Positions 1-7,709 of a stretch of 64,000 nt of DNA are shown here, piece by piece. Numbering within the stretch: the first letter of the stretch is position 1; each line of letters begins with the position of its first letter. The notes beneath the pieces are model-generated. The model saw only the letters and a list, made by a program, of their open reading frames with translations, ran no database searches and was not told the origin of the DNA. Where the stretch lies: contig NZ_NSEA01000028.1 of the NCBI RefSeq assembly GCF_002734285.1, forward strand, positions 1 to 64,000, in the 5' to 3' direction. Both the position numbers and the translations under genes were made by a program. The stretch is from Fredinandcohnia onubensis (GTDB lineage: Bacteria > Bacillota > Bacilli > Bacillales > Bacillaceae_L).

Positions 1-22
1 AGCGAAAGGAATGAATATAAAC

Positions 23-370
23 ATGAAAAAATTCGGATTGTTTATTCTTGGAGGTATTGCAGCAATTGTGCTTTTATCGCAGGTTGGACCACTGATTGGT
101 TTAGCGATTAGCTTGGCCATTCTGTATTTTGCATTTAAACAGTTTATGAAGACTGACTCAACATTTGGTAAGGTACTATGGGCAGTTGTTGGGGTTATCG
201 CTCTTATTGCGTCAGCTTCAAATGCACCTGCAATTCTAGGCGTCGTTGCAGCATACATTCTTTATGTTGTTATTAGAAACTGGAAAAAAGAAAAAAAAGA
301 AGTCGTATCTGAATCAACTGACCCATTCACTAACTTTGAAAGACAATGGGCTGAATTGAACAAACGTTAA
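23..370 (+). CDS. liaI: LiaI-like small membrane protein
   Basis: A 115-residue protein with three closely packed hydrophobic segments (about residues 4-25, 27-40 and 50-80) and a charged C-terminal tail. Size, topology and position directly before a PspA/LiaH gene match LiaI, the small membrane protein that recruits LiaH to the membrane under cell-wall stress. An AAAGGA box at 5-10 leaves 12 bases to the ATG at 23 but none to the alternative ATG at 11, so 23 is preferred. The promoter and LiaR site would lie left of the window. The sequence itself is poorly conserved, so the name rests mainly on context. Confidence 0.75.
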   Translation: MKKFGLFILGGIAAIVLLSQVGPLIGLAISLAILYFAFKQFMKTDSTFGKVLWAVVGVIALIASASNAPAILGVVAAYILYVVIRNWKKEKKEVVSESTDPFTNFERQWAELNKR

Positions 371-413
371 TTTTTCGAAATAAGATTATTCATTAAAAAG
401 GAGAATGATACAA

Positions 414-1061
414 ATGGCAAACCTATTAACTCGTATAAAGGACACAATTTTAGCAGATTTTCATGGCGTGTTAGATGAAAAAGAAAAGAAAAACCCAATC
501 GCGTTGCTTAACCAGTATCTACGTCAATGTGAGGCAGAGGTTGAGAAGGTCCGCAAGCTTGTTGAGCGTCAACACTCTCTAAAGGATCAATTTGCAAGAG
601 AACATCGCGAAGCAGAGGATCTTGCTGAAAAGCGTAAACACCAAGCGGGTGTAGCGCACAAAGCTGGAGAAACAGAATTATATGAGTTTGCAGTTCAAGA
701 ACAAGTGTCATATGAAGAACGTGCGGCTAAGTTACAGGAAGCGTTAAAAAATACGGCTACAGAACTTATCGGACTTGAGAAAAAGTATGAGGAAATGAAG
801 CATAAGCTTAAAGATATGCATATTAAGCGTATGGAATTAATGGGCCGTGAGAACATTGCACGTGCTAATCATCGCATGAACCAAGTGCTAGATACAAATG
901 CATATACAAATAAAGCTTCAAGAACGTTTGAAGAAATGGAATCATATCTTGATCGTCTCGAACATCAAGTAAATTCCTCATACCATCGCAACACAATTGA
1001 TGCGAGAATTGCACTGCTTGAAAAAGAAGTGAAAAATGAAGAAACACATTCAATTTCATAG
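414..1061 (+). CDS. liaH: PspA/IM30 family envelope-stress protein LiaH
   Basis: A 215-residue, almost wholly helical, charged protein beginning MANLLTRIKDTILADFHGVLDE, with long heptad-rich coiled coils through residue 190. This is the PspA/IM30/LiaH (ESCRT-III-like) fold that oligomerises on the inner face of a stressed membrane. The box AAAAAGGAG at 395-403 sits 10 bases before the ATG at 414; the in-frame ATG at 405 touches the box and is unlikely to be used. It lies 43 bp after liaI and is followed by a strong hairpin, as expected for a highly expressed liaI-liaH unit with lower read-through into liaFSR. Confidence 0.9.
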   Translation: MANLLTRIKDTILADFHGVLDEKEKKNPIALLNQYLRQCEAEVEKVRKLVERQHSLKDQFAREHREAEDLAEKRKHQAGVAHKAGETELYEFAVQEQVSYEERAAKLQEALKNTATELIGLEKKYEEMKHKLKDMHIKRMELMGRENIARANHRMNQVLDTNAYTNKASRTFEEMESYLDRLEHQVNSSYHRNTIDARIALLEKEVKNEETHSIS

Positions 1062-1076
1062 TGAAAACATGGTATT

Positions 1077-1109
1077 CTAAGAAGGCGTAGACAATCTACG
1101 TCTTCTTAG
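1077..1109 (+). terminator. Strong hairpin between liaH and liaF
   Basis: Two 15-base arms (1077-1091 and 1095-1109) pair with a single G-U and a 3-base CAA loop. It is followed by CCCC rather than a T-run, so it is more likely a partial terminator or an mRNA 3'-end stabiliser that keeps liaI-liaH abundant relative to liaFSR than a full intrinsic terminator. Confidence 0.7.
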
Positions 1110-1169
1110 CCCCTATACCTTACGGGCGATAATCAATGCATTCAATGAAAATGAAGGGAGGATCCGGAC

Positions 1170-1904
1170 ATGTTAAATAAAATCAAATCAGACAATCTTA
1201 ATGCATTTTTTCTTCTTGGAATCATTTTATTAATCATTGAAGTTACGTTTTTTAATGGCGGAGTCCTTTTCTCTTTTGTGATATCGTTTGGATGTATTTA
1301 TATTGGCCGTAAAAAGTTGCCGCGAACATTTGGCAAAATCCTGTTTTGGTTTGGATGGATTAGTTTAGCTTTTACCATTTTAAATATGATGACAGTAAAG
1401 TTTTTGATTCTTGCCGTTCTTATTTATTTACTAATTCAATTTTTACAATCTAAGAAAAAACCACATTATATTAAACCTGAGATAAAAGAATCGGAAAAAA
1501 CATCAAAACAAGAACCAATTCTTAGACGTCAGCCATTGTTTCAAAACATCGTGTTGGGTCAACAAAAAACACCAGAGTATGTATATGAATGGAACGATGT
1601 GAACATTCAGTCAGGAATTGGCGATACGATTATTGATTTAAGCTATACGGTTTTACCTAAAGGTGAATCAGTTATTTTTATTCGAAATATGATTGGGAAT
1701 GTTCAAATCTTTGTCCCGTATGAGGTTGAAGTGAAGGTACATCATTCCGTCCTTTATGGAGCGACAACGATCTTTGAAAATCAGGACGCTAAAACGGTGA
1801 ACCAAACACTTCATTATCAGACTGAACAATATGATCACACCGAACCCAAGCTTAAGATAGTCACTTCAATTGGAGTGGGAGACCTTGAGGTGAAGCGAGC
1901 ATGA
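1170..1904 (+). CDS. liaF: LiaF, inhibitor of the LiaRS two-component system
   Basis: A 244-residue protein with four hydrophobic segments in residues 10-90, a charged linker, and a soluble C-terminal beta-rich domain (about 130-244) containing the IGDTIIDLSYTVLPKGE region typical of the LiaF/DUF2154 family. LiaF keeps the kinase LiaS off without cell-wall stress. GGGAGG at 1157-1162 gives 7 bases to the ATG. Its last codons overlap liaS by 4 bp (ATGA), implying translational coupling. A separate liaG gene, present in B. subtilis between liaH and liaF, is missing here. Confidence 0.92.
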   Translation: MLNKIKSDNLNAFFLLGIILLIIEVTFFNGGVLFSFVISFGCIYIGRKKLPRTFGKILFWFGWISLAFTILNMMTVKFLILAVLIYLLIQFLQSKKKPHYIKPEIKESEKTSKQEPILRRQPLFQNIVLGQQKTPEYVYEWNDVNIQSGIGDTIIDLSYTVLPKGESVIFIRNMIGNVQIFVPYEVEVKVHHSVLYGATTIFENQDAKTVNQTLHYQTEQYDHTEPKLKIVTSIGVGDLEVKRA

Positions 1905-2941
1905 GTACCGTAAAAAAACAAATCATTGTTGGTATTTGTGTCTCGGTGTTTCTATTTGTATTGGCTCATGTCATTGCATTCATGGCCTTTCCTTTAGCCA
2001 ATTGGGCCGCACTTTGGCAAACAAAGCTAATGGATTTACCGTATATTATTTTAACCTTAAGTCTGAGCTTAATTGCTGGGCTTGTTTTTGGGATATTGTC
2101 AGGGTATTTATGGAGAAAACAGCTACTTTCTGTCTCTAACGCGATTTATCAAATGGAACAGGGAAGGTTCATTTCTGACATCCCAGTTAACCAAACAGCT
2201 GAATTCAACACTATTTGGGAGCGGATTAAAAAGCTACAAACTCATATCGCTGAGCAAACGAAACTTTCCCAAAAACTTGCAAATGAAAAGGCTGAGGATC
2301 AGGAAAAACGAATTCAACAAATTGTTTCCGATGAGCGTAATCGGTTAGCGAGAGAACTCCATGATTCCGTTAGCCAGCAGCTCTTTGCTGCGTCGATGAT
2401 GATGTCCGCTATTAATGAGTCTAAGCCGCGAACAGATGAACGTGAGGCAAAACAGTTTAAGCTTGTTGAGGAAATGATTCATCAATCACAACTAGAAATG
2501 CGCGCACTCTTACTCCATTTACGTCCAGTTGCATTAAAAGGAAAGACACTCCAAGAAGGAATTCAGGAGCTCTTAGTTGAATTATCACAAAAGGTACCCG
2601 TAACAATTGAAACAAAGATTGAGGACTTTCAAATTGATAAAGGGGTCGAGGACCACTTATTTCGCATTCTTCAAGAGTCAGTTTCAAACACCCTCCGCCA
2701 CGCAAAAGCAAATCAGTTAGAAGTCCTGCTAATTAAAAGGGATGAGTTTGTCATTCTACGAATCGTTGATGATGGAATTGGATTTGACGTGGAACAAGCG
2801 AAGACTGGTTCCTATGGGCTTCAGAATATGTATGAACGTGCAGTGGAAATAGGCGGTACAATGCGGACCGTTAGTCTTAAAGACAAAGGAACACGGATTG
2901 AAGTAAAAGTACCAGTGTTAGAGGGTGGAGAAAATGATTAA
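1901..2941 (+). CDS. liaS: Sensor histidine kinase LiaS
   Basis: A 346-residue NarL-type kinase. Two membrane helices (about 7-30 and 45-68) enclose a short extracytoplasmic loop, followed by a HAMP-like stretch (70-120), a HisKA_3 dimerisation domain with [13 protein letters not shown] (phospho-acceptor His154) and a HATPase domain with DDGIGFD and GSYGLQNM motifs. The short loop fits the intramembrane-sensing class that answers bacitracin-like cell-wall antibiotics with LiaF as partner. It overlaps liaF by 4 bp and liaR by 8 bp, so the three signalling genes are probably translated as one coupled unit. Confidence 0.93.
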   Translation: MSTVKKQIIVGICVSVFLFVLAHVIAFMAFPLANWAALWQTKLMDLPYIILTLSLSLIAGLVFGILSGYLWRKQLLSVSNAIYQMEQGRFISDIPVNQTAEFNTIWERIKKLQTHIAEQTKLSQKLANEKAEDQEKRIQQIVSDERNRLARELHDSVSQQLFAASMMMSAINESKPRTDEREAKQFKLVEEMIHQSQLEMRALLLHLRPVALKGKTLQEGIQELLVELSQKVPVTIETKIEDFQIDKGVEDHLFRILQESVSNTLRHAKANQLEVLLIKRDEFVILRIVDDGIGFDVEQAKTGSYGLQNMYERAVEIGGTMRTVSLKDKGTRIEVKVPVLEGGEND

Positions 2942-3566
2942 AGTATTATTTGTCGATGATCATGAAATGGTAAGAATAGGAGTTTCCTCCTATCTATCTG
3001 CACAGCCAGATATTGAAGTCGTTGGTGAAGCAGATGACGGAAAAATAGCGGTTGATTTAGCACTAGAGCTTCGACCTGACATTATATTAATGGACCTCGT
3101 AATGAAGGAAATGGATGGTATTGAGGCAACAAGAAGAATCATTGAGATCTGGCCTGAAGCAAAAATCATCATCGTCACAAGCTTTATTGATGATGAAAAG
3201 GTATATCCTGCTTTAGAAGCGGGTGCAACGAGCTACATGTTAAAAACATCGAAGGCGAGTGAAATCGCTGAAGCCGTCCGTAAAACCTATCATGGGCAGT
3301 CAGTTTTAGAGCCAGAAGTTACGGGGAAAATGATGGTTCGAATGAGACAAAAGGAAAAACAGCTTCCACATGAAGAATTGACAAATCGTGAAATGGAAAT
3401 ACTGCTTCTAATAGCGGATGGTAAAACGAATCAAGAGATCGCAGACGAACTTTTTATTGCGCTAAAAACGGTAAAAGTACATGTTAGTAATATATTAAGT
3501 AAGTTAGAGGTACAAGATCGAACACAAGCGGTCATATACGCATTCAAACATTCTCTTGTAAAATAA
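2934..3566 (+). CDS. liaR: Response regulator LiaR
   Basis: A 210-residue NarL/LuxR-type regulator. The receiver domain (1-120) shows the acidic pair in FVDDHE, phospho-acceptor Asp54 in ILMD, and the conserved Thr/Lys positions in IIVTS and MLKTS. The C-terminal LuxR helix-turn-helix (about 145-205) has the [22 protein letters not shown] signature region. The ATG at 2934 is preferred because GGTGGAG (2924-2930) precedes it; an in-frame GTG at 2925 lies inside that box. It is the last gene of the lia operon and is followed by a terminator. Confidence 0.94.
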   Translation: MIKVLFVDDHEMVRIGVSSYLSAQPDIEVVGEADDGKIAVDLALELRPDIILMDLVMKEMDGIEATRRIIEIWPEAKIIIVTSFIDDEKVYPALEAGATSYMLKTSKASEIAEAVRKTYHGQSVLEPEVTGKMMVRMRQKEKQLPHEELTNREMEILLLIADGKTNQEIADELFIALKTVKVHVSNILSKLEVQDRTQAVIYAFKHSLVK

Positions 3567-3580
3567 ATATTCTTTCGACA

Positions 3581-3612
3581 AAAAACGCAGATTCCTTTCT
3601 GTGTTTTTATTT
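3581..3612 (+). terminator. Terminator of the lia operon
   Basis: AAAAACGCAGA pairs with TCTGTGTTTTT (one G-U) across a 6-base loop and runs into a T-rich tail 14 bases after the liaR stop codon. Confidence 0.8.
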
Positions 3613-3717
3613 TTGTATTAAAATAAAAGAACGATTTTTATCCAACGGGCACAAGGACCTACACGGCAATTACCATATTTTATGTGATATAGGAAGATTT
3701 TTATACCTAATTTACTA

Positions 3718-3775
3718 TTTAGTTTGTAGGACAGATGGTTTATAATTGAAAAGTCGATATTTGACGAATTTCGTC
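3718..3775 (+). promoter_or_regulatory. Candidate promoter and dyad upstream of the HD-GYP/peptide operon
   Basis: A perfect -10 (TATAAT, 3741-3746) lies 17 bp after a weak -35 (TTTAGT, 3718-3723). Seventeen bases downstream is a perfect dyad, GACGAA-T-TTCGTC (3763-3775), placed where a repressor would block elongation or initiation. No known regulator is assigned; the half-site differs by one base from the Spo0A-type TTGTCGAA core, which may be chance. Confidence 0.5.
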
Positions 3776-3858
3776 TGTGACTTTTGTACCTTTTTTGTAA
3801 TATAAAAAGGATTATTGCATATATATCTAGAAATATAAGAGAAAATGGAGAAAAAGTG

Positions 3859-5004
3859 ATGCAGAAAATGAATAAAAGATCGGTATTATTATATGAGGAA
3901 AAAAGAACTGCTGTTTGGTTTAGCCTTTTATTCCTAATAATAATGGCAGGGTATGATTTGTTTTATTATTTTATATATCCTAGTTATGTATCAAATGTAC
4001 CATTCGGATTTCCTAATAAGTTTGGTTATGTTTTATACTTTATTATTGCACTTTTAATACCATTAATTTTTTATAATAATAATAAAGATAAACAGTATTT
4101 AACAAAATACTATTTCTTTTTTACGTATGCGTTGTTAAGTTTTATAAATGATTTAGTAACTTATTGGGATGAACCTGATTTATTCTCTAATGGAAATGCA
4201 GTTGAGCTTTTCCTAGTTTTATTTTCTCCTATTTTTGTAAATAAAAAATATTTCTGGGTAGTTTCTATAGGATTAACCGTTAAATATCTTTTGATTGGTG
4301 CAATACTTGGAACAACATTAGTGGCTCTTCCGATTGTTTTAACTATAGTACTGGCGATGGTGGCATATATACTACTTACTAGATTTTACGGATATGTAAA
4401 TGCGCTAAGTACTGCCTATGACCAACAAATGGAAGGTATCGTAAAAGGTGTAATTGCTGCCTTAGAATTAAAAGACCCTTATACAAGAGGTCATAGTGAG
4501 CGAGTTGCTAAATACGCAATGGTGCTAGCTAAAGAGGTAGGGACATATACACAGGATGAATTAAAGTCTTTTAACTATGCTTGTTTGCTGCACGATATCG
4601 GTAAGGTCAATATTCCTGATTCTATACTAATGAAGCCCGCGAAATTAACAAATGAAGAGTATGAAATAATAAAAACACATCCAGTCGTTGGAGAAGAAGC
4701 AGTAAAAAACGTGGAAGGTCTTGGTTCAAGTTTAAATATTATTAGATCACATCACGAAAGATGGGATGGAAAAGGATATCCTGACCAGCTTAAAGGAAAC
4801 GATATCCCGTTAAATGCCCGAATTACAGCAATTGCGGATGCATTTGACGCTATGACATCATCACGCTCATATAGAGGTGCACTACCTGTTGAAGAGGCTT
4901 ATAATCGAATTCTTCAAGGTGAAGGCACTCAATTTGATCCAAATCTAGTAGCTATCTTTAAAAAGGTTTATCCACTATGGATTGAGATACAGAAAGAGTC
5001 ATAA
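3859..5004 (+). CDS. Six-TM sensor protein with HD-GYP (c-di-GMP phosphodiesterase-type) output
   Basis: A 381-residue protein. Residues 1-185 form six membrane helices; residues 190-375 are an HD-GYP domain with HD at 245-246 followed by GK at 248-249, HHE at 298-300 and GYP at 306-308. All metal-binding and signature residues are present, so c-di-GMP (or related dinucleotide) phosphodiesterase activity is likely. The membrane domain is clearly homologous to that of the kinase at 6417-7646 (shared YDxFYYFIYP, LLFSPIFxNK, KYxLIG, AYILLTRFY). The ATG at 3859 follows GGAG by 8 bases. It is first in a run with the 24-residue peptide gene 24 bp downstream. The ligand of the membrane domain is unknown; the neighbouring peptide is the obvious candidate. 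Confidence 0.88.
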   Translation: MQKMNKRSVLLYEEKRTAVWFSLLFLIIMAGYDLFYYFIYPSYVSNVPFGFPNKFGYVLYFIIALLIPLIFYNNNKDKQYLTKYYFFFTYALLSFINDLVTYWDEPDLFSNGNAVELFLVLFSPIFVNKKYFWVVSIGLTVKYLLIGAILGTTLVALPIVLTIVLAMVAYILLTRFYGYVNALSTAYDQQMEGIVKGVIAALELKDPYTRGHSERVAKYAMVLAKEVGTYTQDELKSFNYACLLHDIGKVNIPDSILMKPAKLTNEEYEIIKTHPVVGEEAVKNVEGLGSSLNIIRSHHERWDGKGYPDQLKGNDIPLNARITAIADAFDAMTSSRSYRGALPVEEAYNRILQGEGTQFDPNLVAIFKKVYPLWIEIQKES

Positions 5005-5028
5005 TCTATCAAAGTAGGAGGTGACGAA

Positions 5029-5103
5029 ATGTTAATTAAAAAACTAAAAAGGATAAAAGCGACATGCTGGTGGTGTGCTTGGTTACCAGGTGGCCGTCCA
5101 TAA
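5029..5103 (+). CDS. 24-residue Cys/Trp-rich peptide, candidate pheromone or RiPP precursor
   Basis: This short reading frame has one of the best ribosome binding sites in the window (AGGAGGTGA, 5016-5024; 7 bases from GGAGG to the ATG). The N-terminal half is strongly basic (Lys4, Lys5, Lys7, Arg8, Lys10); the C-terminal half holds CWWCAW (Cys13, Cys16, three Trp) and ends in Pro-Gly-Gly-Arg-Pro. It lies directly before a gene for a PqqD/RRE-like + M50 protease, the arrangement of a leader-core precursor with its processing enzyme, and is followed by an attenuator-like hairpin that would make the peptide transcript more abundant than the protease transcript. I do not recognise it as a member of a known peptide family. 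Function (signal, modified peptide or antimicrobial) is inferred from context only. Confidence 0.75.
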   Translation: MLIKKLKRIKATCWWCAWLPGGRP

Positions 5104-5115
5104 TATATATTTTCG

Positions 5116-5152
5116 AAAGGGTGCTTATAAATAAACTAAAGCATCCTTTTAT
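5116..5152 (+). terminator. Attenuator-like terminator after the peptide gene
   Basis: An 11-bp stem (5116-5126 with 5139-5149, one G-U) and 12-base loop end in TTTTATTAT. It sits 12 bases after the peptide stop and 25 before the protease gene on the same strand, so it probably lowers read-through into the processing gene. Confidence 0.7.
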
Positions 5153-5176
5153 TATGAAGAAAAGTAGGTGTGAAGA

Positions 5177-6379
5177 TTGCAATTAACTGCTGAATCTATT
5201 TTATGTTTACACGAGTTAATGATACGTAAAGATAATAAGAATTATATTATCGAAGATTTAGTAACTCATGAATTTTATGAAATGCCAGTAGTATGTATTG
5301 ATGCAATAGAGTTGATTAACAACGGTTTATCGCTTGGTGAAATAGAACACCTACTCATCGAAAAATATCCAGATGAAGAGATTGATTTGCTTGATTTTGG
5401 CCAACAATTGCTGGATTTAGATTTAGTAGAAATGGTAGATGGAGCAAAAGTAAGTGTAGAAAAGACACGTAATCATGAAGACTTAGGACTTAAATGGATA
5501 TCACCGAAACTTGGGAAGATTTTCTTTAATCGGTTTACTCGTTTTTTCTATCCATTATTTTTGTTAGTGAATCTCTTTCTATTTGTGAAAGATCCCGATC
5601 TTTTTCCTCGTTATCAGGATTTATTTGTCTTTGATACAATGATGTTTAATATACTTTTGTATGCCGGAGTTTCAATGGTGTTAATCTTTATACATGAATG
5701 TGGACATATTTTGGCTATCCGCTCGTTTAATCTCCCAACACGATTACAAATTGGCAATCGATTGTTTTTCATCGTATTCGAAACGGACCTAACCCAAGGC
5801 TGGAAGCTTTCTTCAAAGGATCGAAACCTATTATTTTTAGCAGGAATATATTTTGATAGTTTCATACTATTAGTTACACTACTCCTAAAAGTAACTAACG
5901 TATTTTCAAATGAGATTATGAATGGAATTATTGGTTTGATTGCTTTCGATATTGTGATTCGAATCATCTATCAATGCTGTATTTATATGAAAACAGATCT
6001 TTATTATGTTTTTGAAAATAGCACGGGGAATTATAATCTGATGGAAAGTGGAATGGAATTTATAAAAGGACTATTTAATAGTAAACAAAAAACATCAGAT
6101 AACAGAATTATTGTCTTCTATTCCTTTTTCTTTTTGATAGGAATTTTGTTGACCTTCTCTATGTTTGGTTTTTACTATTTACCTCAATTAGTATATATTA
6201 TGATAAATGTGCTCCCTGGGTTTACTGAGTCAGTATCATCATTAAAATTTTGGGATGCTTTCGTTTTCAGTGCGCAGATGTTGATTTTCCTTTTATTTCT
6301 TTCTTACTCATTATTTAAAAAATTTGAAAATAAGAGAGAGTATAGGACTATATACTCAGGTGAAGAAAATAATATATAA
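5177..6379 (+). CDS. RRE/PqqD-like domain fused to M50-type membrane metalloprotease
   Basis: A 400-residue protein with a TTG start behind AGTAGGTGTG. Residues 1-95 read as a PqqD-like RiPP recognition element: a beta-rich start (NYIIEDLVTHEFYEM) then a helical VCIDAIELINNGLSLGEI region. Residues 115-390 contain about seven hydrophobic segments. The zinc motif HECGH is at 173-177 inside a membrane helix, and MKTDLYYV near residue 271 offers the Asp third ligand typical of M50 proteases. RRE-M50 proteins such as YydH process small modified peptides, so the natural substrate is the peptide encoded just upstream. No radical-SAM or cyclase enzyme is adjacent, so the peptide may be only cleaved (and perhaps oxidised at its CxxC) rather than heavily modified. 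Confidence 0.75.
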   Translation: MQLTAESILCLHELMIRKDNKNYIIEDLVTHEFYEMPVVCIDAIELINNGLSLGEIEHLLIEKYPDEEIDLLDFGQQLLDLDLVEMVDGAKVSVEKTRNHEDLGLKWISPKLGKIFFNRFTRFFYPLFLLVNLFLFVKDPDLFPRYQDLFVFDTMMFNILLYAGVSMVLIFIHECGHILAIRSFNLPTRLQIGNRLFFIVFETDLTQGWKLSSKDRNLLFLAGIYFDSFILLVTLLLKVTNVFSNEIMNGIIGLIAFDIVIRIIYQCCIYMKTDLYYVFENSTGNYNLMESGMEFIKGLFNSKQKTSDNRIIVFYSFFFLIGILLTFSMFGFYYLPQLVYIMINVLPGFTESVSSLKFWDAFVFSAQMLIFLLFLSYSLFKKFENKREYRTIYSGEENNI

Positions 6380-6416
6380 TGAAAAAGCATAATCATTTAA
6401 CTAAGTGAGGATAGAT

Positions 6417-7646
6417 ATGTCTTATCTAAAACATAACTCTCTTCTTTTGCATGAAGAGAAGAAGGCGCTACGTTTATATTTAATATTGTTTTATAGCATT
6501 TTCGTGCTATATGATTTCTTCTATTATTTTATATACCCTATATTTATTCAAGCAAAGATTGGCCTTCCTACCGATTTTGCATATGCAGCCTATATATTAG
6601 TAATTGTCCTTATTCCAGTCTCATTTTATTTAAAGAAAATAGGTAAGCTGCATTTGATTAAATACTTTTATGTGTTGTCTTATCTTTTAGTCACTGGAAT
6701 TGATGATGTAATCACTTATTGGGGAAGTAATGCAGAGTTTAAGAGTGGAAATGCAGCTGAAATAGCCTTTTTGCTATTCTCTCCTATCTTCATAAATAAG
6801 AGATTCTTCCTGACAGTTTCCATTGCGATTACAATGAAATATGGATTGATTGGTCTATTATTAGGAAATGGTATTGTAATGGCAATAATTTTACTGATTG
6901 GTATGTTTGCACTTATTGCCTATATCCTCCTAACCCGTTTCTACTCGTATATTGAAGCACTGTCGGAAACGCATGAGGAGCTTCGCAAGAAGGAGAAGCT
7001 TGCGTTTGTAGGGCAGATGGCGACGACGGTTGGACATGAGATTCGTAATCCGTTGGCGTCCTTAAAAGGGTTTACCCAACTTCAGCGGGAAAAACATAAA
7101 GAAGATGAAGTGCAATATATGATCATGGAGCAGGAAATTGATCGAATTAATTCAATCCTTAATGATTTACTGGTTATCGGCAAACCAAGGCAAATTAATG
7201 TTACGAAATGTAATCTAAAGGAACTTCTTGAATATGTCCTTTCGATTATTGAGCAATCTGAGAACGCGAGGAATGTTGCCATTGATCTGAGAATGGATGA
7301 GATTGTTCTGGATATCGATTGTGATGAGAAACAAATGAAACAGGTTTTCTTAAATCTCATTAAAAATGGTTTTGAGTCCATGCCAGAGGGCGGTAAGCTA
7401 ACGATTAATGGCAGCCAAACCGCCAATAATATGGTGTCAATTCTCATTAGTGATGAGGGCTGTGGAATTCCTGAGGATGTACAAGAAAAGCTGTTCGAAC
7501 CATTTTTTACAACAAAGGATTATGGAACGGGTTTAGGCTTAATGGTGTCTAAAAAAATCATCGAAGACCATCATGGGAAAATTAGTATCAATAGTAAACC
7601 TGCAAAAGGAACAAAGGTAGAGATTATATTACCAATTACGCAATAA
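6417..7646 (+). CDS. Orphan sporulation-type histidine kinase with the same six-TM sensor domain
   Basis: A 409-residue kinase. Residues 1-185 repeat the six-helix membrane domain of the HD-GYP protein upstream with the same segment spacing. Residues 195-260 are a HisKA domain with GHEIRNPLASLKGFTQL (phospho-His207), and residues 300-409 are a HATPase with N, G1 (DEGCGIP), F and G2 (GTGLGL) boxes. The HisKA style is that of KinB/KinE-type kinases that feed Spo0F, and no response regulator is adjacent. The ATG at 6417 follows GAGG (6407-6410) by 6 bases; an in-frame GTG at 6405 lies in that box. It starts 37 bp after the protease gene and ends the cluster at a terminator. Confidence 0.88.
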   Translation: MSYLKHNSLLLHEEKKALRLYLILFYSIFVLYDFFYYFIYPIFIQAKIGLPTDFAYAAYILVIVLIPVSFYLKKIGKLHLIKYFYVLSYLLVTGIDDVITYWGSNAEFKSGNAAEIAFLLFSPIFINKRFFLTVSIAITMKYGLIGLLLGNGIVMAIILLIGMFALIAYILLTRFYSYIEALSETHEELRKKEKLAFVGQMATTVGHEIRNPLASLKGFTQLQREKHKEDEVQYMIMEQEIDRINSILNDLLVIGKPRQINVTKCNLKELLEYVLSIIEQSENARNVAIDLRMDEIVLDIDCDEKQMKQVFLNLIKNGFESMPEGGKLTINGSQTANNMVSILISDEGCGIPEDVQEKLFEPFFTTKDYGTGLGLMVSKKIIEDHHGKISINSKPAKGTKVEIILPITQ

Positions 7647-7647
7647 A

Positions 7648-7678
7648 AAAGTCGACCCTGGGAGTCGGCTTTTGTTTT
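7648..7678 (+). terminator. Terminator of the peptide/sensor cluster
   Basis: AAAGTCGAC pairs with GTCGGCTTT across CCTGGGA and runs into TTGTTTTTA immediately after the kinase stop. Confidence 0.85.
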
Positions 7679-7709
7679 TACCTATAAAAATTTATCCATT
7701 TTTCAAAGA

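Noticed and set aside
5029-5103. ComX-type pheromone (Trp-containing, ComQXPA)
   Set aside because: No ComQ prenyl transferase, ComP or ComA gene is adjacent, and the neighbouring enzyme is an RRE-like + M50 protease instead.
7082-7447. 121-residue frame opposite the kinase
   Set aside because: It is antisense shadow of a clearly coding kinase region, as are most of the other long overlapping frames in the window.
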